Source: HdN1 sp052035295
Lineage (GTDB): Bacteria; Pseudomonadota; Gammaproteobacteria; Pseudomonadales; Ketobacteraceae
Assembly (NCBI GenBank): GCA_052035295.1
Contig: JBPOHS010000017.1
Location: forward strand, 1-64,000
Reading direction: 5' to 3'
DNA: 64,000 nt
How positions within the stretch are numbered: position 1 is the first letter of the stretch; every line of letters begins with the position of its first letter. Shown here piece after piece: positions 43,707-51,630 of the stretch. The translations under genes were made by a program, and so were the position numbers. Under the pieces are notes generated by a model, which ran no database searches, was not told the origin of the DNA, and saw nothing but the letters and a program-made list of their open reading frames with translations.

Positions 43707-45005
43707 ATGTCCTACAGCACGCACGACATCATTCAATTGCAAAAGACCCTGGCCCCCACCGTTTACGGGCCCTTGGACCTGACCCTCGTGCCGGAACGGT
43801 TCCGCACTGCGCTGGGCGAGAACAGCATCATCCGTAATGACACCCGAATCCAGTCATTGCTGGCCGACCAGGAACGGGTGGAGTTCTTTCGCCAGCTGAC
43901 GCTGATGGGGGATCCGTTGGCCGATGCCTACGCCGCCCTGATACCCCAACTGGGATTCAAAAAGGCGCGCGCGATGTTGGATCAGGCAGCGGCGGAAGGT
44001 GTCGATGCCGTCAAGGATGCGCCTCCGGAACTGGTCGCGCTCATGCGTTCGGTGGAAACCGAACCCGAATGGCTGGACTGGAGCAAGATCGACTACGCCA
44101 CCGAGCGCCTCCGGCCCATTACGGCGCTGGCAGGCGAGGCCATCATCCGGGTCAGTTTCATGATGACCTACGTGAACGGTTATCAGGGCCTTCCCATGAT
44201 TATCACTGGCGCACTCACCAGTGACTCTGCCGCCAAACGCATGAAGGAAACCATCAGCACCTTCAAGATGGCGGCATTGCCGGGGGCGCTGCGCAAAGGC
44301 GGGGTGGCGTATCAATCTGCCGTCAAGGTGCGGCTCATGCATGCGATGGTGCGCTGCAATTTGCTGAAGCGGCCGCAGAACTGGGACTATTCCGTGTACG
44401 GCGTGCCGATTCCCCAGGTCGATCAAATGGGCGCCGCGCTTGGCTTCAACCATTTGATGGCCAAGTATGCGCTGGCCCATGGAGGGCGTTTCAACCGATC
44501 GATGGAAGCTGCCGTCGAGCAGGCGCGTTACTTGGCGTATCTGCTGGGAATGCATGATCAGTTCCTCAGCAATGATCCGCAACAGATCGTCGACACTTGG
44601 TCTATGTGCCAGGCCACATTGCGGCATAAATTCGATCCGCGCGGTAAGGATCTGAATACAGCGACGATCTCGGCCTATCGCCGCCATTCCCAAGGTCGGT
44701 TTGACCGTTTTATGCATGAGCTGGACAAGCGTTCGACACGCTTCCTGTATACCCGAATGGTAGGCGCCAGGACGGCCCGCACGATGGGCGTCGACAGTGA
44801 AAAAAGTGATGCATTGAGTTTTGCCGCGCTGTTCCTGCCGATTTCCCTGGGCTATGCCGGCATGTCTCTGGCGAGCAAGCTTCCGGGTGGGCGCGATTGG
44901 GTAGACCGCTATTCGGTGCGCGAAATCATGCGTCAACTGTCACTTGAGGGGGAGGCCGAGTACAAGACGGATGATAAAGGCTACCGATCGGACATTGTGG
45001 CCTGA
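43707..45005 (+). CDS. MpaB-family (DUF2236) putative oxygenase
   Basis: 432 residues. The region AGEAIIRVSFMMTYVNGYQG and the histidine/arginine motif VKVRLMHAMVRCNLL match the DUF2236 family that includes the fungal ER-bound oxygenase MpaB and the rubber-cleaving latex-clearing protein Lcp, where conserved His and Arg near this motif coordinate heme b. No signal peptide is evident (MSYSTHDIIQLQKTL). Substrate is unknown; a hydrophobic alkene or lipid is plausible. Stands alone. Confidence 0.85.
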   Translation: MSYSTHDIIQLQKTLAPTVYGPLDLTLVPERFRTALGENSIIRNDTRIQSLLADQERVEFFRQLTLMGDPLADAYAALIPQLGFKKARAMLDQAAAEGVDAVKDAPPELVALMRSVETEPEWLDWSKIDYATERLRPITALAGEAIIRVSFMMTYVNGYQGLPMIITGALTSDSAAKRMKETISTFKMAALPGALRKGGVAYQSAVKVRLMHAMVRCNLLKRPQNWDYSVYGVPIPQVDQMGAALGFNHLMAKYALAHGGRFNRSMEAAVEQARYLAYLLGMHDQFLSNDPQQIVDTWSMCQATLRHKFDPRGKDLNTATISAYRRHSQGRFDRFMHELDKRSTRFLYTRMVGARTARTMGVDSEKSDALSFAALFLPISLGYAGMSLASKLPGGRDWVDRYSVREIMRQLSLEGEAEYKTDDKGYRSDIVA

Positions 45006-45165
45006 TAACGGGATGAAATACGGGGCTCGGGCCGTGGCAGGGAGAGCAAGCGTCAGGGATTAGCGGACATCTGGTTGTTTATTGTGCTGTTGGGTGATGG
45101 TATGCTGTTGGTGCGTCAGTACCAAGAGTGCTTTCGACAATAACAAAAACAGCCCGAGGGCCATC

Positions 45166-46524
45166 ATGATGCATTCGTTTTTCAGCGTGGCTTGGCGTCC
45201 GTTACTGTGCCTGCTGTTCCTCGGCCTGCTGCCCGCTTCCCTTGCACTGGCATCGTCTTTGGACAACATCGGCCAGGAAGCCAGTCAATACTTCGCCGGC
45301 CGGGCTGCGCCGACGGCTCTCCCGGATCCTTGGTTGAGCAAAGCACTGGATCTCCAGAACAAAGCCGATTATCGCGAACCGTTGGCAACGTCAACGTTCC
45401 TGATGACCCACAATTCCTATAACTCGGCGGCCTATCGCACGGCCTTTGCTTACATCGATCCCAATCATCGTCTCTCCCTTGGTCAACAGCTGGATGCAGG
45501 GGTGCGCTCATTGGAACTTGATGTGCACAAGTTTTTCTCGATGACGGGTTGGCCCTGGCAATGGCGGCAGCGGCTGCTTCTGTGCCACGGTCAGGACAGC
45601 CACCTCGGCTGTTCGCCCTATGACCGTCCATTGGAGGCGGGCGTCGACGAGATCCGCCGTTGGTTGGATGACGCACGCAACGCCAAAGAAGTCATCGTCA
45701 TCTATATCGAAGACCATACGGATGCCCGCTATGCGGATCTTGTGAGCATCCTCAGTCAGCGCATGGGGAATAAAATATATCGTCCCCAAGGTGCAGGGTG
45801 TCAGGGCATCCCCATGCACATCAGCAAGCAGGATATCCTGAACAGCGGCAAGCAAGTGCTGCTGATGGGTGGTTCTGAGGTGTGCAGCGCCGGCAGTGGT
45901 TGGAGCACATGGGCTTATGCCGGTGTTGGCGATCGTCTGAGCGGGTATCCTACGGGCGAGGTTGAAGACGTCGATGGCGTACACTGCGATTTTGACCGTG
46001 AGTTTTTTGATCGTTACTGGGTGCGTTTTTATGAAGACCGTACTCTCCTGTCCAGTGTGTTTGCCCATCCTGATCGTATAGACGTGGAGGACGCTGCCAA
46101 TCTGCAAAAGTGTGGCGCCAACCTGATTGGTTTTGACAAACTGGCTGTCGCCGATGAGCGCTTGTATGCCTCGGTCTGGAGCTGGGATGTCGGTCAACCG
46201 AGTGATCAGGGGGGCAACGAAAATTGTGCCGTGTCGGCAGAAAACAATCGTTTCGATGATCGTGCCTGCACTGAGGTTGCTCGTTATGCCTGTCGCAAGC
46301 CAGGCACACACGAATGGTATGTTTCTGAGGGTACGGGGATTTGGGAGCTGGGCAGTGCCACTTGTGATGCAGAAACGCTGGGTGAGTTCGTCTTTGCGGT
46401 GCCCACCAATGGTTACGACAACGAGCAGTTGAACAGTGTTAAATTGGCCCAGGGGGCCAATGCGGTGTGGCTCAATCTCGACGATCAGACAACAGAAGGA
46501 CAATGGGAAGCCTCTTCCCGTTGA
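45166..46524 (+). CDS. Secreted PI-PLC-X-like phosphodiesterase with C-type-lectin-like tail
   Basis: 452 residues. ATG 45166 (then a second ATG) precedes a Sec signal peptide (LLCLLFLGLLPASLALA); longer in-frame forms lack a ribosome site. Residues about 75-270 resemble the phosphatidylinositol-specific PLC X domain, with catalytic histidines in FLMTHNSYNSAA and LLLCHGQDSH and YIEDHTD. From about residue 340 the sequence resembles C-type lectin folds: WSWDVGQPSDQGGNENC then RFDDRACTEVARYACRK, and a second partial copy (ATCDAETLGEFVF, AVWLNLDDQTTEGQW). I infer a lipid- or glycan-targeting phosphodiesterase. It overlaps the next gene, so the two products may cooperate. Confidence 0.75.
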   Translation: MMHSFFSVAWRPLLCLLFLGLLPASLALASSLDNIGQEASQYFAGRAAPTALPDPWLSKALDLQNKADYREPLATSTFLMTHNSYNSAAYRTAFAYIDPNHRLSLGQQLDAGVRSLELDVHKFFSMTGWPWQWRQRLLLCHGQDSHLGCSPYDRPLEAGVDEIRRWLDDARNAKEVIVIYIEDHTDARYADLVSILSQRMGNKIYRPQGAGCQGIPMHISKQDILNSGKQVLLMGGSEVCSAGSGWSTWAYAGVGDRLSGYPTGEVEDVDGVHCDFDREFFDRYWVRFYEDRTLLSSVFAHPDRIDVEDAANLQKCGANLIGFDKLAVADERLYASVWSWDVGQPSDQGGNENCAVSAENNRFDDRACTEVARYACRKPGTHEWYVSEGTGIWELGSATCDAETLGEFVFAVPTNGYDNEQLNSVKLAQGANAVWLNLDDQTTEGQWEASSR

Positions 46525-47348
46525 AACAGGCCATGATTGAGAGCGAATCACCCATCAGAAGTTCCTTGCTGTCGGCAGCCTCCATTCTGGCGATGGTGGT
46601 CGCTGTATGGCTTTATTTCAATGGTGATTCGGCCGGTGACCCTGTCACCAGAAGGGCGCTGGATACTTCGACGGGGAGGGTGGCATCCGATGCTGCCGAG
46701 GCCCCCTTTCGTCAAACATCGTTTTCAGGGTTTGTGGGTGGTGGCATTCTTGAACGGATTCGCCGACACGACGTCGACTTCGTCAGTATGATCAACGAAG
46801 TCCGGGAGCGATGTCTTCCCGAGTGGGATCGTAACGAATGCAATGGCATGACCCGCGATTTTCTGCGCGACAAGTTCAGCCAGGATAGTGATGTGATTGC
46901 CTTGCTCGAGGTATACGATCAATACCTGCGTTACGAGAATTTTGTGGCTGAAACGCGCGCGTTGCAGGATCTCGATGTCGCACAGACGTATCAGACACTA
47001 CAGCATCTTCGCGCGCAGTTTATCGCCCCTGAATTCAGACGTTGGCTGTTTGGTGCGGAAGACGCTCGCATGGCCTATGAGTTGGCCCTGAATGACTTCA
47101 TCCGTGACGGAGCATTGCAGCTGACGCCTCTCGAAAGGCTGCGGCAGTTGGATTTGCTGCGCAAACAAACGCTGGGTGAATACCATGACCTGTTTGTCGA
47201 GCGGGAGGATCCAGTGCTGTTTTATGAGACCCAATTGTCCCTGTTGCAGTTGTCGGCCTTGAATACACCGGAAGAGCAGATGCTTGCTGCGGGAATCAGA
47301 AACAAAATCCTGCAGTCTCGCAGCGTTTCTCAGGCAATTGACTGGTGA
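46503..47348 (+). CDS. Membrane-anchored helical protein, possibly lipase-chaperone-like
   Basis: 281 residues from ATG 46503, inside the end of the phospholipase-like gene (22-base overlap) after AAGGA; ATG 46533 is an alternative. One N-terminal membrane anchor (SLLSAASILAMVVAVWLYF), a flexible linker and a mostly helical periplasmic region. The segments EFRRWLFGAEDARMAYELAL, LLEVYDQYLRYENFVAE and LTPLERLRQLDLLRKQTLG resemble the helical foldase LifO that helps lipases fold, but the conserved RxxFDYxLSxxGE motif is not preserved. I infer a foldase or partner for the adjacent secreted enzyme, low certainty. Confidence 0.6.
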   Translation: MGSLFPLKQAMIESESPIRSSLLSAASILAMVVAVWLYFNGDSAGDPVTRRALDTSTGRVASDAAEAPFRQTSFSGFVGGGILERIRRHDVDFVSMINEVRERCLPEWDRNECNGMTRDFLRDKFSQDSDVIALLEVYDQYLRYENFVAETRALQDLDVAQTYQTLQHLRAQFIAPEFRRWLFGAEDARMAYELALNDFIRDGALQLTPLERLRQLDLLRKQTLGEYHDLFVEREDPVLFYETQLSLLQLSALNTPEEQMLAAGIRNKILQSRSVSQAIDW

Positions 47349-47540
47349 TGAACGGATGTTCGTTGGCTAAGATGAGAGAAGCGGGTTCTGGCGGGCGCGC
47401 ATTGCAATGTCGAAGAAGTTTACATGGGCGCTGGTGGTAACAGGCTAAGTGCTTGTATTTTCGGGAATTGTTGTTGCGGAATGAAAATTGCTTGTTTGGT
47501 GATCAGATTTTCTGGTTTTTCTAAGTAGCGTGGGTAGCGT

Positions 47541-48302
47541 ATGAAATTCGTGTTGAGCAAGCGTGGACGGTTGATACTTGGATGTACCTTCGCCCTAGGG
47601 TCAGCCGCATTTGCATGGACACAAGTGAACGGTGGTGCCCAGGCTGAGTGGAAAGATGAAGTCCAGGCGAACACCGCTGGAGCATCTGCATCCCCTGAGC
47701 CCGAAGATGTGCTTCCCAGAATGGATTTGGATGCGGGCAGCAAGAAACTGTCATCACATCTGAACCTGATGGCCGTCGAGGATACGCTTTCCCGCCAGCG
47801 GCAGTCGCGGGTGGACCCGCTTTCCGTGCTGGTAGAGGAAGACACCCAGGGCGATGCTGTCGATGGCGCGCTTTCCCAGCAGTCGTCCGTAAAGATCAGT
47901 GCGGTCGTGGCTGGTGGCGGGCAGTTTTCGCCGACGCCGGCGCCGCAGTATTATTCGGCTGATGCGCGTTCTGCGCTTGAGGGTGGTGCCGGTGGCCCTG
48001 GGCAGGATACGTCGAAAACGCCCGAAAAATCAGAAGTGATCGATGATGTGCCTGTCGATTGTGATGCCGCCACAAAAAATGAAAAAGCTCGGTCTGATAA
48101 AAAACCGTCAAAAGCGTGTGAGGATGGGGATCAAGATCCAGGTCAGCCCGATAAGCAGCCTGGAAAACCTGATGGCGACAAGCCGAAACCCGACACCAAG
48201 CCCAAGCCTGAAGCGTCAGTAGATGAGCCGGCAGGCATCGTGTTGTTCGGTCTTGGTCTCGCTGCGGTGGCAGCATTTTCGAGACGTCGCAAATCTGCGT
48301 GA
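47541..48302 (+). CDS. Secreted protein with PEP-CTERM-like C-terminal sorting signal
   Basis: 253 residues. Signal peptide with LILGCTFALGSAAFAW, then a long disordered Ser/Asp/Pro/Lys-rich body (many EPED, DGDQDPGQPDKQPGKP segments). The C-terminus is a short motif DEPAG, a hydrophobic span IVLFGLGLAAVAAF and a basic tail RRRKSA: the tripartite PEP-CTERM architecture, recognised by an exosortase in EPS-forming bacteria. The motif reads EPAG rather than VPEP, and no exosortase is in the window. A strong terminator follows. Confidence 0.7.
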   Translation: MKFVLSKRGRLILGCTFALGSAAFAWTQVNGGAQAEWKDEVQANTAGASASPEPEDVLPRMDLDAGSKKLSSHLNLMAVEDTLSRQRQSRVDPLSVLVEEDTQGDAVDGALSQQSSVKISAVVAGGGQFSPTPAPQYYSADARSALEGGAGGPGQDTSKTPEKSEVIDDVPVDCDAATKNEKARSDKKPSKACEDGDQDPGQPDKQPGKPDGDKPKPDTKPKPEASVDEPAGIVLFGLGLAAVAAFSRRRKSA

Positions 48303-48320
48303 TGTGATTGCTGACGCATG

Positions 48321-48350
48321 AAAAAAGCCGGGGCGTGCCCCGGCTTTTTT
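48321..48350 (+). terminator. Rho-independent terminator after the PEP-CTERM-like gene
   Basis: AAAAAAGCCGGGGC / GCCCCGGCTTTTTT forms a near-perfect stem with loop GT, flanked by an A-run and a T-run. Symmetric, so it can act in both directions. Confidence 0.9.
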
Positions 48351-48374
48351 GTGGGCGAAACTTTTATGGGGATA

Positions 48375-48422
48375 GGCAACCCTTGATCGAGGCAACCCTT
48401 GATCGAGGCAACCCTTGATCGA
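48375..48422. repeat. Three tandem 16-base repeats
   Basis: The unit GGCAACCCTTGATCGA is repeated exactly three times head to tail (48375-48390, 48391-48406, 48407-48422), then GGCTGCC. It sits between the terminator and a second hairpin, in noncoding DNA between convergent genes. It looks like a small slippage array. Confidence 0.9.
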
Positions 48423-48461
48423 GGCTGCCAGGAGATTGGGAGGTAGGATTTATTGGGTCGT

Positions 48462-48497
48462 GACAGACCGGCGCCCGATAGACGGCTCCGGTCTGTC
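48462..48497 (-). terminator. Strong hairpin just after mltF
   Basis: GACAGACCGG at 48462-48471 and CCGGTCTGTC at 48488-48497 form a perfect 10-bp stem; inner GCC/GGC pairs extend it. It starts four bases after the mltF stop. No T-run is seen on the minus strand. Confidence 0.6.
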
Positions 48498-48500
48498 TGT

Positions 48501-49940
48501 TCAGAGAATGATGTTTTTCTGGGGAAGGGCAGCGACAGTCTCGGGCATGGGCACAAACGGTCTGACCGGTTGCAGGGTCGCCAGTACCAAGGTGTCGTAG
48601 TAGCGCTTGATGTTGCGCACATACGCCACCGCCTGGCGTGCCGAGCGGGAATAGCCGTGACGGGCATTCCGGTAGTACGCCGGATTTTGCAGAAGCGGAA
48701 TCGTCTTCTCTACATCATACCAATTGTCAGGATCGCCCCCTATCTGCGTGGTCAGGCGGCGAGCATCGAGAAGATGACCAACGCCCATATTGTAGGCAGC
48801 CAACGCAAACCAGGTGCGATGGGGCTCTTCGATGGATTCGGGAAGCTGGTCGTAAATGCGTTTGAAATAGCGGCTGCCGCCCATGATGCTCTGGCGGGCA
48901 TCGCGCCGGTCAGTGACGCCCACTTCCTTGGCGGCACGAGAGGTGAGCATCATCAAGCCAGTCACTCCGGTCGGAGAGACGGCATTCGGATTCCACAGCG
49001 ATTCCTGGTAACCCACCGCGGCCAGCAAGCGCCAATCGAACCCGGTTTCTGACGCAATGTTCTTGTACCAGGGCTTGTAGCGTTTGAGTCGCGCATCAAT
49101 GTGGGTCAGAAAAGCGCGGGCGCCGACATAGTCGAAATTGCGGTCAGTGAAGTACTGCTCCCGCAATTGTTCCAGAAAGCCTTCCTCTTCCATTTCCTGA
49201 TAGTAGGTCTCGATCGAACTCAGCAGCGAGTCGTCCTCATGGCGATTGAGCGCCCAGGCGAGTGGTTGGGGCGCATCCAGGGCCATTCCCTTTTCCAGCT
49301 CGGGAAACAGGGAGCGGACCTGCTCGAACACGTTGTCGTTGATGATGGCAAAATCGGCCTCGCCTTCATTGAGCAGCGACAGCAGGGTGATCGGGCCGAG
49401 GTTGTTGCGTTCATCCCAGGTCAGGCCGGGATGCTCTGCCTTGAGACTTTCAAGGCGTCCCTTCTGGGCCCCCTGATCAGAGACGATGACACGACTGCCG
49501 GCGAGTGCGCCCAGTGACACGGGGGGCGTACGGTCCTTGCGATACACGAGCATTGGCGTGGCTTCGGTGTAGGCGGGCGTGAAGTGGAACAGCTTTTCGC
49601 GTGCCGGGGTGATGGCAATGCCAGCCGCCACCAGATGCACATCGCCATTGCGCAGGTCTTCCAGCATTGCATCGGAATTGTCATAGGTTTTCCATTCAAC
49701 GTCGACTCCCAGGCGCTCCGCGTAGCGGGTCACGAGGTCATATTCGAATCCGGAAAACAAATCGTCCTGCACTTCGAAATAAGTCGAAGGCTCATGCCGG
49801 GTGGCGACGATCAATGTGCCCTTTTGCTGTATGCGTTCCAGCAGTGGACCTGCAGGCTGGCAGCCTGGTGTGAAAAGCAGGAACAGAAACGTCGTCAGTG
49901 TGGCGAAGGCCTGAACCGCTTTTTGCTTGAATAACATCAT
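48501..49940 (-). CDS. mltF: Membrane-bound lytic murein transglycosylase F
   Basis: Cleaves peptidoglycan glycan strands to 1,6-anhydro products. 479 residues. N-terminal lipoprotein signal (FLFLLFTPGC lipobox) and two domains: a periplasmic solute-binding-protein-3-like domain (GTLIVATRHEPSTYF, GFEYDLVTRYAERLGVDVEW) and a C-terminal SLT domain with catalytic glutamate in LLAAVGYQESLWNPNAVSP, then GLMMLTSRAAKEVGV. Start is ATG 49940 (ATG ATG). Placement near purL is as in Pseudomonas. Confidence 0.96.
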   Translation of the reverse strand: MMLFKQKAVQAFATLTTFLFLLFTPGCQPAGPLLERIQQKGTLIVATRHEPSTYFEVQDDLFSGFEYDLVTRYAERLGVDVEWKTYDNSDAMLEDLRNGDVHLVAAGIAITPAREKLFHFTPAYTEATPMLVYRKDRTPPVSLGALAGSRVIVSDQGAQKGRLESLKAEHPGLTWDERNNLGPITLLSLLNEGEADFAIINDNVFEQVRSLFPELEKGMALDAPQPLAWALNRHEDDSLLSSIETYYQEMEEEGFLEQLREQYFTDRNFDYVGARAFLTHIDARLKRYKPWYKNIASETGFDWRLLAAVGYQESLWNPNAVSPTGVTGLMMLTSRAAKEVGVTDRRDARQSIMGGSRYFKRIYDQLPESIEEPHRTWFALAAYNMGVGHLLDARRLTTQIGGDPDNWYDVEKTIPLLQNPAYYRNARHGYSRSARQAVAYVRNIKRYYDTLVLATLQPVRPFVPMPETVAALPQKNIIL

Positions 49941-50336
49941 TCCTAGCCGATCCTTTCTCGCGTTTATCCTTCGGTCTCTGCAACGGGCTGCATATTGCGG
50001 CGGCCCGCCCCAGTCACTGATTTCCTTGTGTTTTTCTCTTCGGTCGAAAGCTAGATTCGCCCGAAAATTAGTCCGATTGCTTAAAATTTGAGCGGAGTAT
50101 ATCCCTGAGGTGCCTCGATGTCGACGATAACAATGTTACGAAGCATAGAGCAAGGGCTACATAGACCGTTTGGTTATAAGTCACAAAGCAGCCGGCTTGC
50201 GAATATTCACAGGCGCATCTACGCTGAATAATGTTGCCCACGTCACACTTGGCGAGGGGCAGGCAGATTTCATGACCGGCGTGCGACGCCTTGGTCACGG
50301 TTTTTTCCGGTTTTGCATCTTAGAATGGAGAGTTAT
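49941..50336. other. Divergent intergenic region, mltF to chemoreceptor
   Basis: 396 bases with promoters of both divergent genes expected. No convincing -35/-10 pair or sigma-28 chemotaxis promoter was recognised, and no gene or repeat. Confidence 0.5.
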
Positions 50337-51497
50337 ATGAGTAATGCAGCCACGGGCCGACTGATCGCGGCCATCGGCGGGATCGCTGTAGTTCAGGTGG
50401 GATATCTGATGTGGGCGGTCGCCGACGCCGATGGCGCTGGCAAACTCATTGGTTTTGGCGTTCTCGTGACGCTGGTGGCTTGTGCCGTCGGCATGATGGT
50501 GTTGAAAGATGCTGTCGCGGGGAATGGAGATGAGCTTGCGCAGTTTTTCGAAGAGCTGGGAAGGGGACAGCGTCGTTTGAGCGATCGGATAGTGGCCAAG
50601 GGCAATGACGACCGACTTGCGTCTGCCATCAACAAGTGGCTGGCGAACGTCCAGTCCACGCTGGAAAAAATCAACGGAGACATGGATCGGGTCAAGGTGA
50701 TGACCAAAGAGCTGGTCAAACTGAGCACCGACAAAAACACCACCAGCCGTCTGGAAACGGACGCTCGTGAAGTGGTCGATGCCGTATCCCACATGACGGC
50801 TGCTGTCCACGAAGCGTCCCAGAATGCCGCCACCGCCGCCCAGGCGGCTCGCGACGCCAACGAAGAAGCCGACAGCGGTCAGCGTGTCGTCAACAACGTG
50901 ACGTCCTCCATCCATTCCTTGGCCGACGAAGTCGAGCGCGCTGCCAGTGCCATCCAGAAGCTGGAAGCCGATAGTGAATCGATCGGCGCCATCCTCGAAG
51001 TTATTCGCGGTATTGCGGATCAAACCAACTTGCTGGCATTGAACGCCGCGATCGAAGCGGCCCGTGCCGGGGAGCAAGGCCGTGGCTTCGCGGTGGTGGC
51101 CGACGAAGTTCGTACCCTGGCGCAACGTACCCAGGAAGCCACCGAAGAAATCAACGACATGATCGCCCGCTTGCAGGAAGGCTCCAGCAACGCGGTAAAA
51201 GTCATGGCCGAAGGCCGCAAGCAAGCCGAATTGAGCGTGGACCAGGCCTCCCGTGCGGGTTCGTCGCTGGGCGCCATTACCAGTGCCATCAGCTCGATCA
51301 GCTCCATGAATGAACAAATCGCTGCCGCGGTCGAGCAGCAAACCCGCTCAGCCGACAGCATCAGCGCCAGCTTGCAACGCATGAGTGCAGCCACCCAGGA
51401 AGCGGTGCGTCGCAGCGAGGAATGCCAGCGTCTGAACCGCGAGATAGAGGGCGTGATGCGCGAACTCGATCAAGCCATTCAGCGTATGGCGTCGTAA
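50337..51497 (+). CDS. Methyl-accepting chemotaxis protein lacking a periplasmic sensor domain
   Basis: 386 residues from ATG 50337 with GGAG six bases upstream; in-frame ATG 50325 would overlap that ribosome site. Two membrane helices (LIAAIGGIAVVQVGYLMW and LIGFGVLVTLVACAVGMMV) are joined by only a few periplasmic residues, so there is no room for a ligand-binding domain. A short linker leads to the signalling domain with hairpin tip ADQTNLLALNAAIEAARAGE and GRGFAVVADEVRTLAQRT. There is no CheR/CheB-binding pentapeptide. Likely senses internal state, membrane or energy signals, or works with another receptor. Terminator follows. Confidence 0.9.
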   Translation: MSNAATGRLIAAIGGIAVVQVGYLMWAVADADGAGKLIGFGVLVTLVACAVGMMVLKDAVAGNGDELAQFFEELGRGQRRLSDRIVAKGNDDRLASAINKWLANVQSTLEKINGDMDRVKVMTKELVKLSTDKNTTSRLETDAREVVDAVSHMTAAVHEASQNAATAAQAARDANEEADSGQRVVNNVTSSIHSLADEVERAASAIQKLEADSESIGAILEVIRGIADQTNLLALNAAIEAARAGEQGRGFAVVADEVRTLAQRTQEATEEINDMIARLQEGSSNAVKVMAEGRKQAELSVDQASRAGSSLGAITSAISSISSMNEQIAAAVEQQTRSADSISASLQRMSAATQEAVRRSEECQRLNREIEGVMRELDQAIQRMAS

Positions 51498-51521
51498 GCG
51501 TTAACAACCTTTGGATGCAGA

Positions 51522-51555
51522 CAGAAAGGGGCTCTCGGAGCCCCTTTCTGCTTTT
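51522..51555 (+). terminator. Rho-independent terminator after the chemoreceptor
   Basis: CAGAAAGGGGCTC at 51522-51534 and GAGCCCCTTTCTG at 51538-51550 form a perfect 13-bp stem with loop TCG, followed by CTTTT. Confidence 0.9.
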
Positions 51556-51559
51556 CGGG

Positions 51560-51588
51560 TTAAGGTTTTAGCCCCCTTCCTTTATAAT
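51560..51588 (+). promoter_or_regulatory. Promoter of purL
   Basis: A perfect TATAAT at 51583-51588 and a weak TTAAGG at 51560-51565, 17 bases apart, lie between the terminator and purL. The predicted 5' leader is about 35 bases. No PurR-like box was recognised. Confidence 0.6.
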
Positions 51589-51630
51589 GCGCGCATTCAC
51601 ACCATTCCCCCAGCCAGTCGAGACCCGATC

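Noticed and set aside
48375..48422. Tandem repeats as a CRISPR array.
   Set aside because: The units abut with no spacers, are only 16 bases long and have no cas genes.
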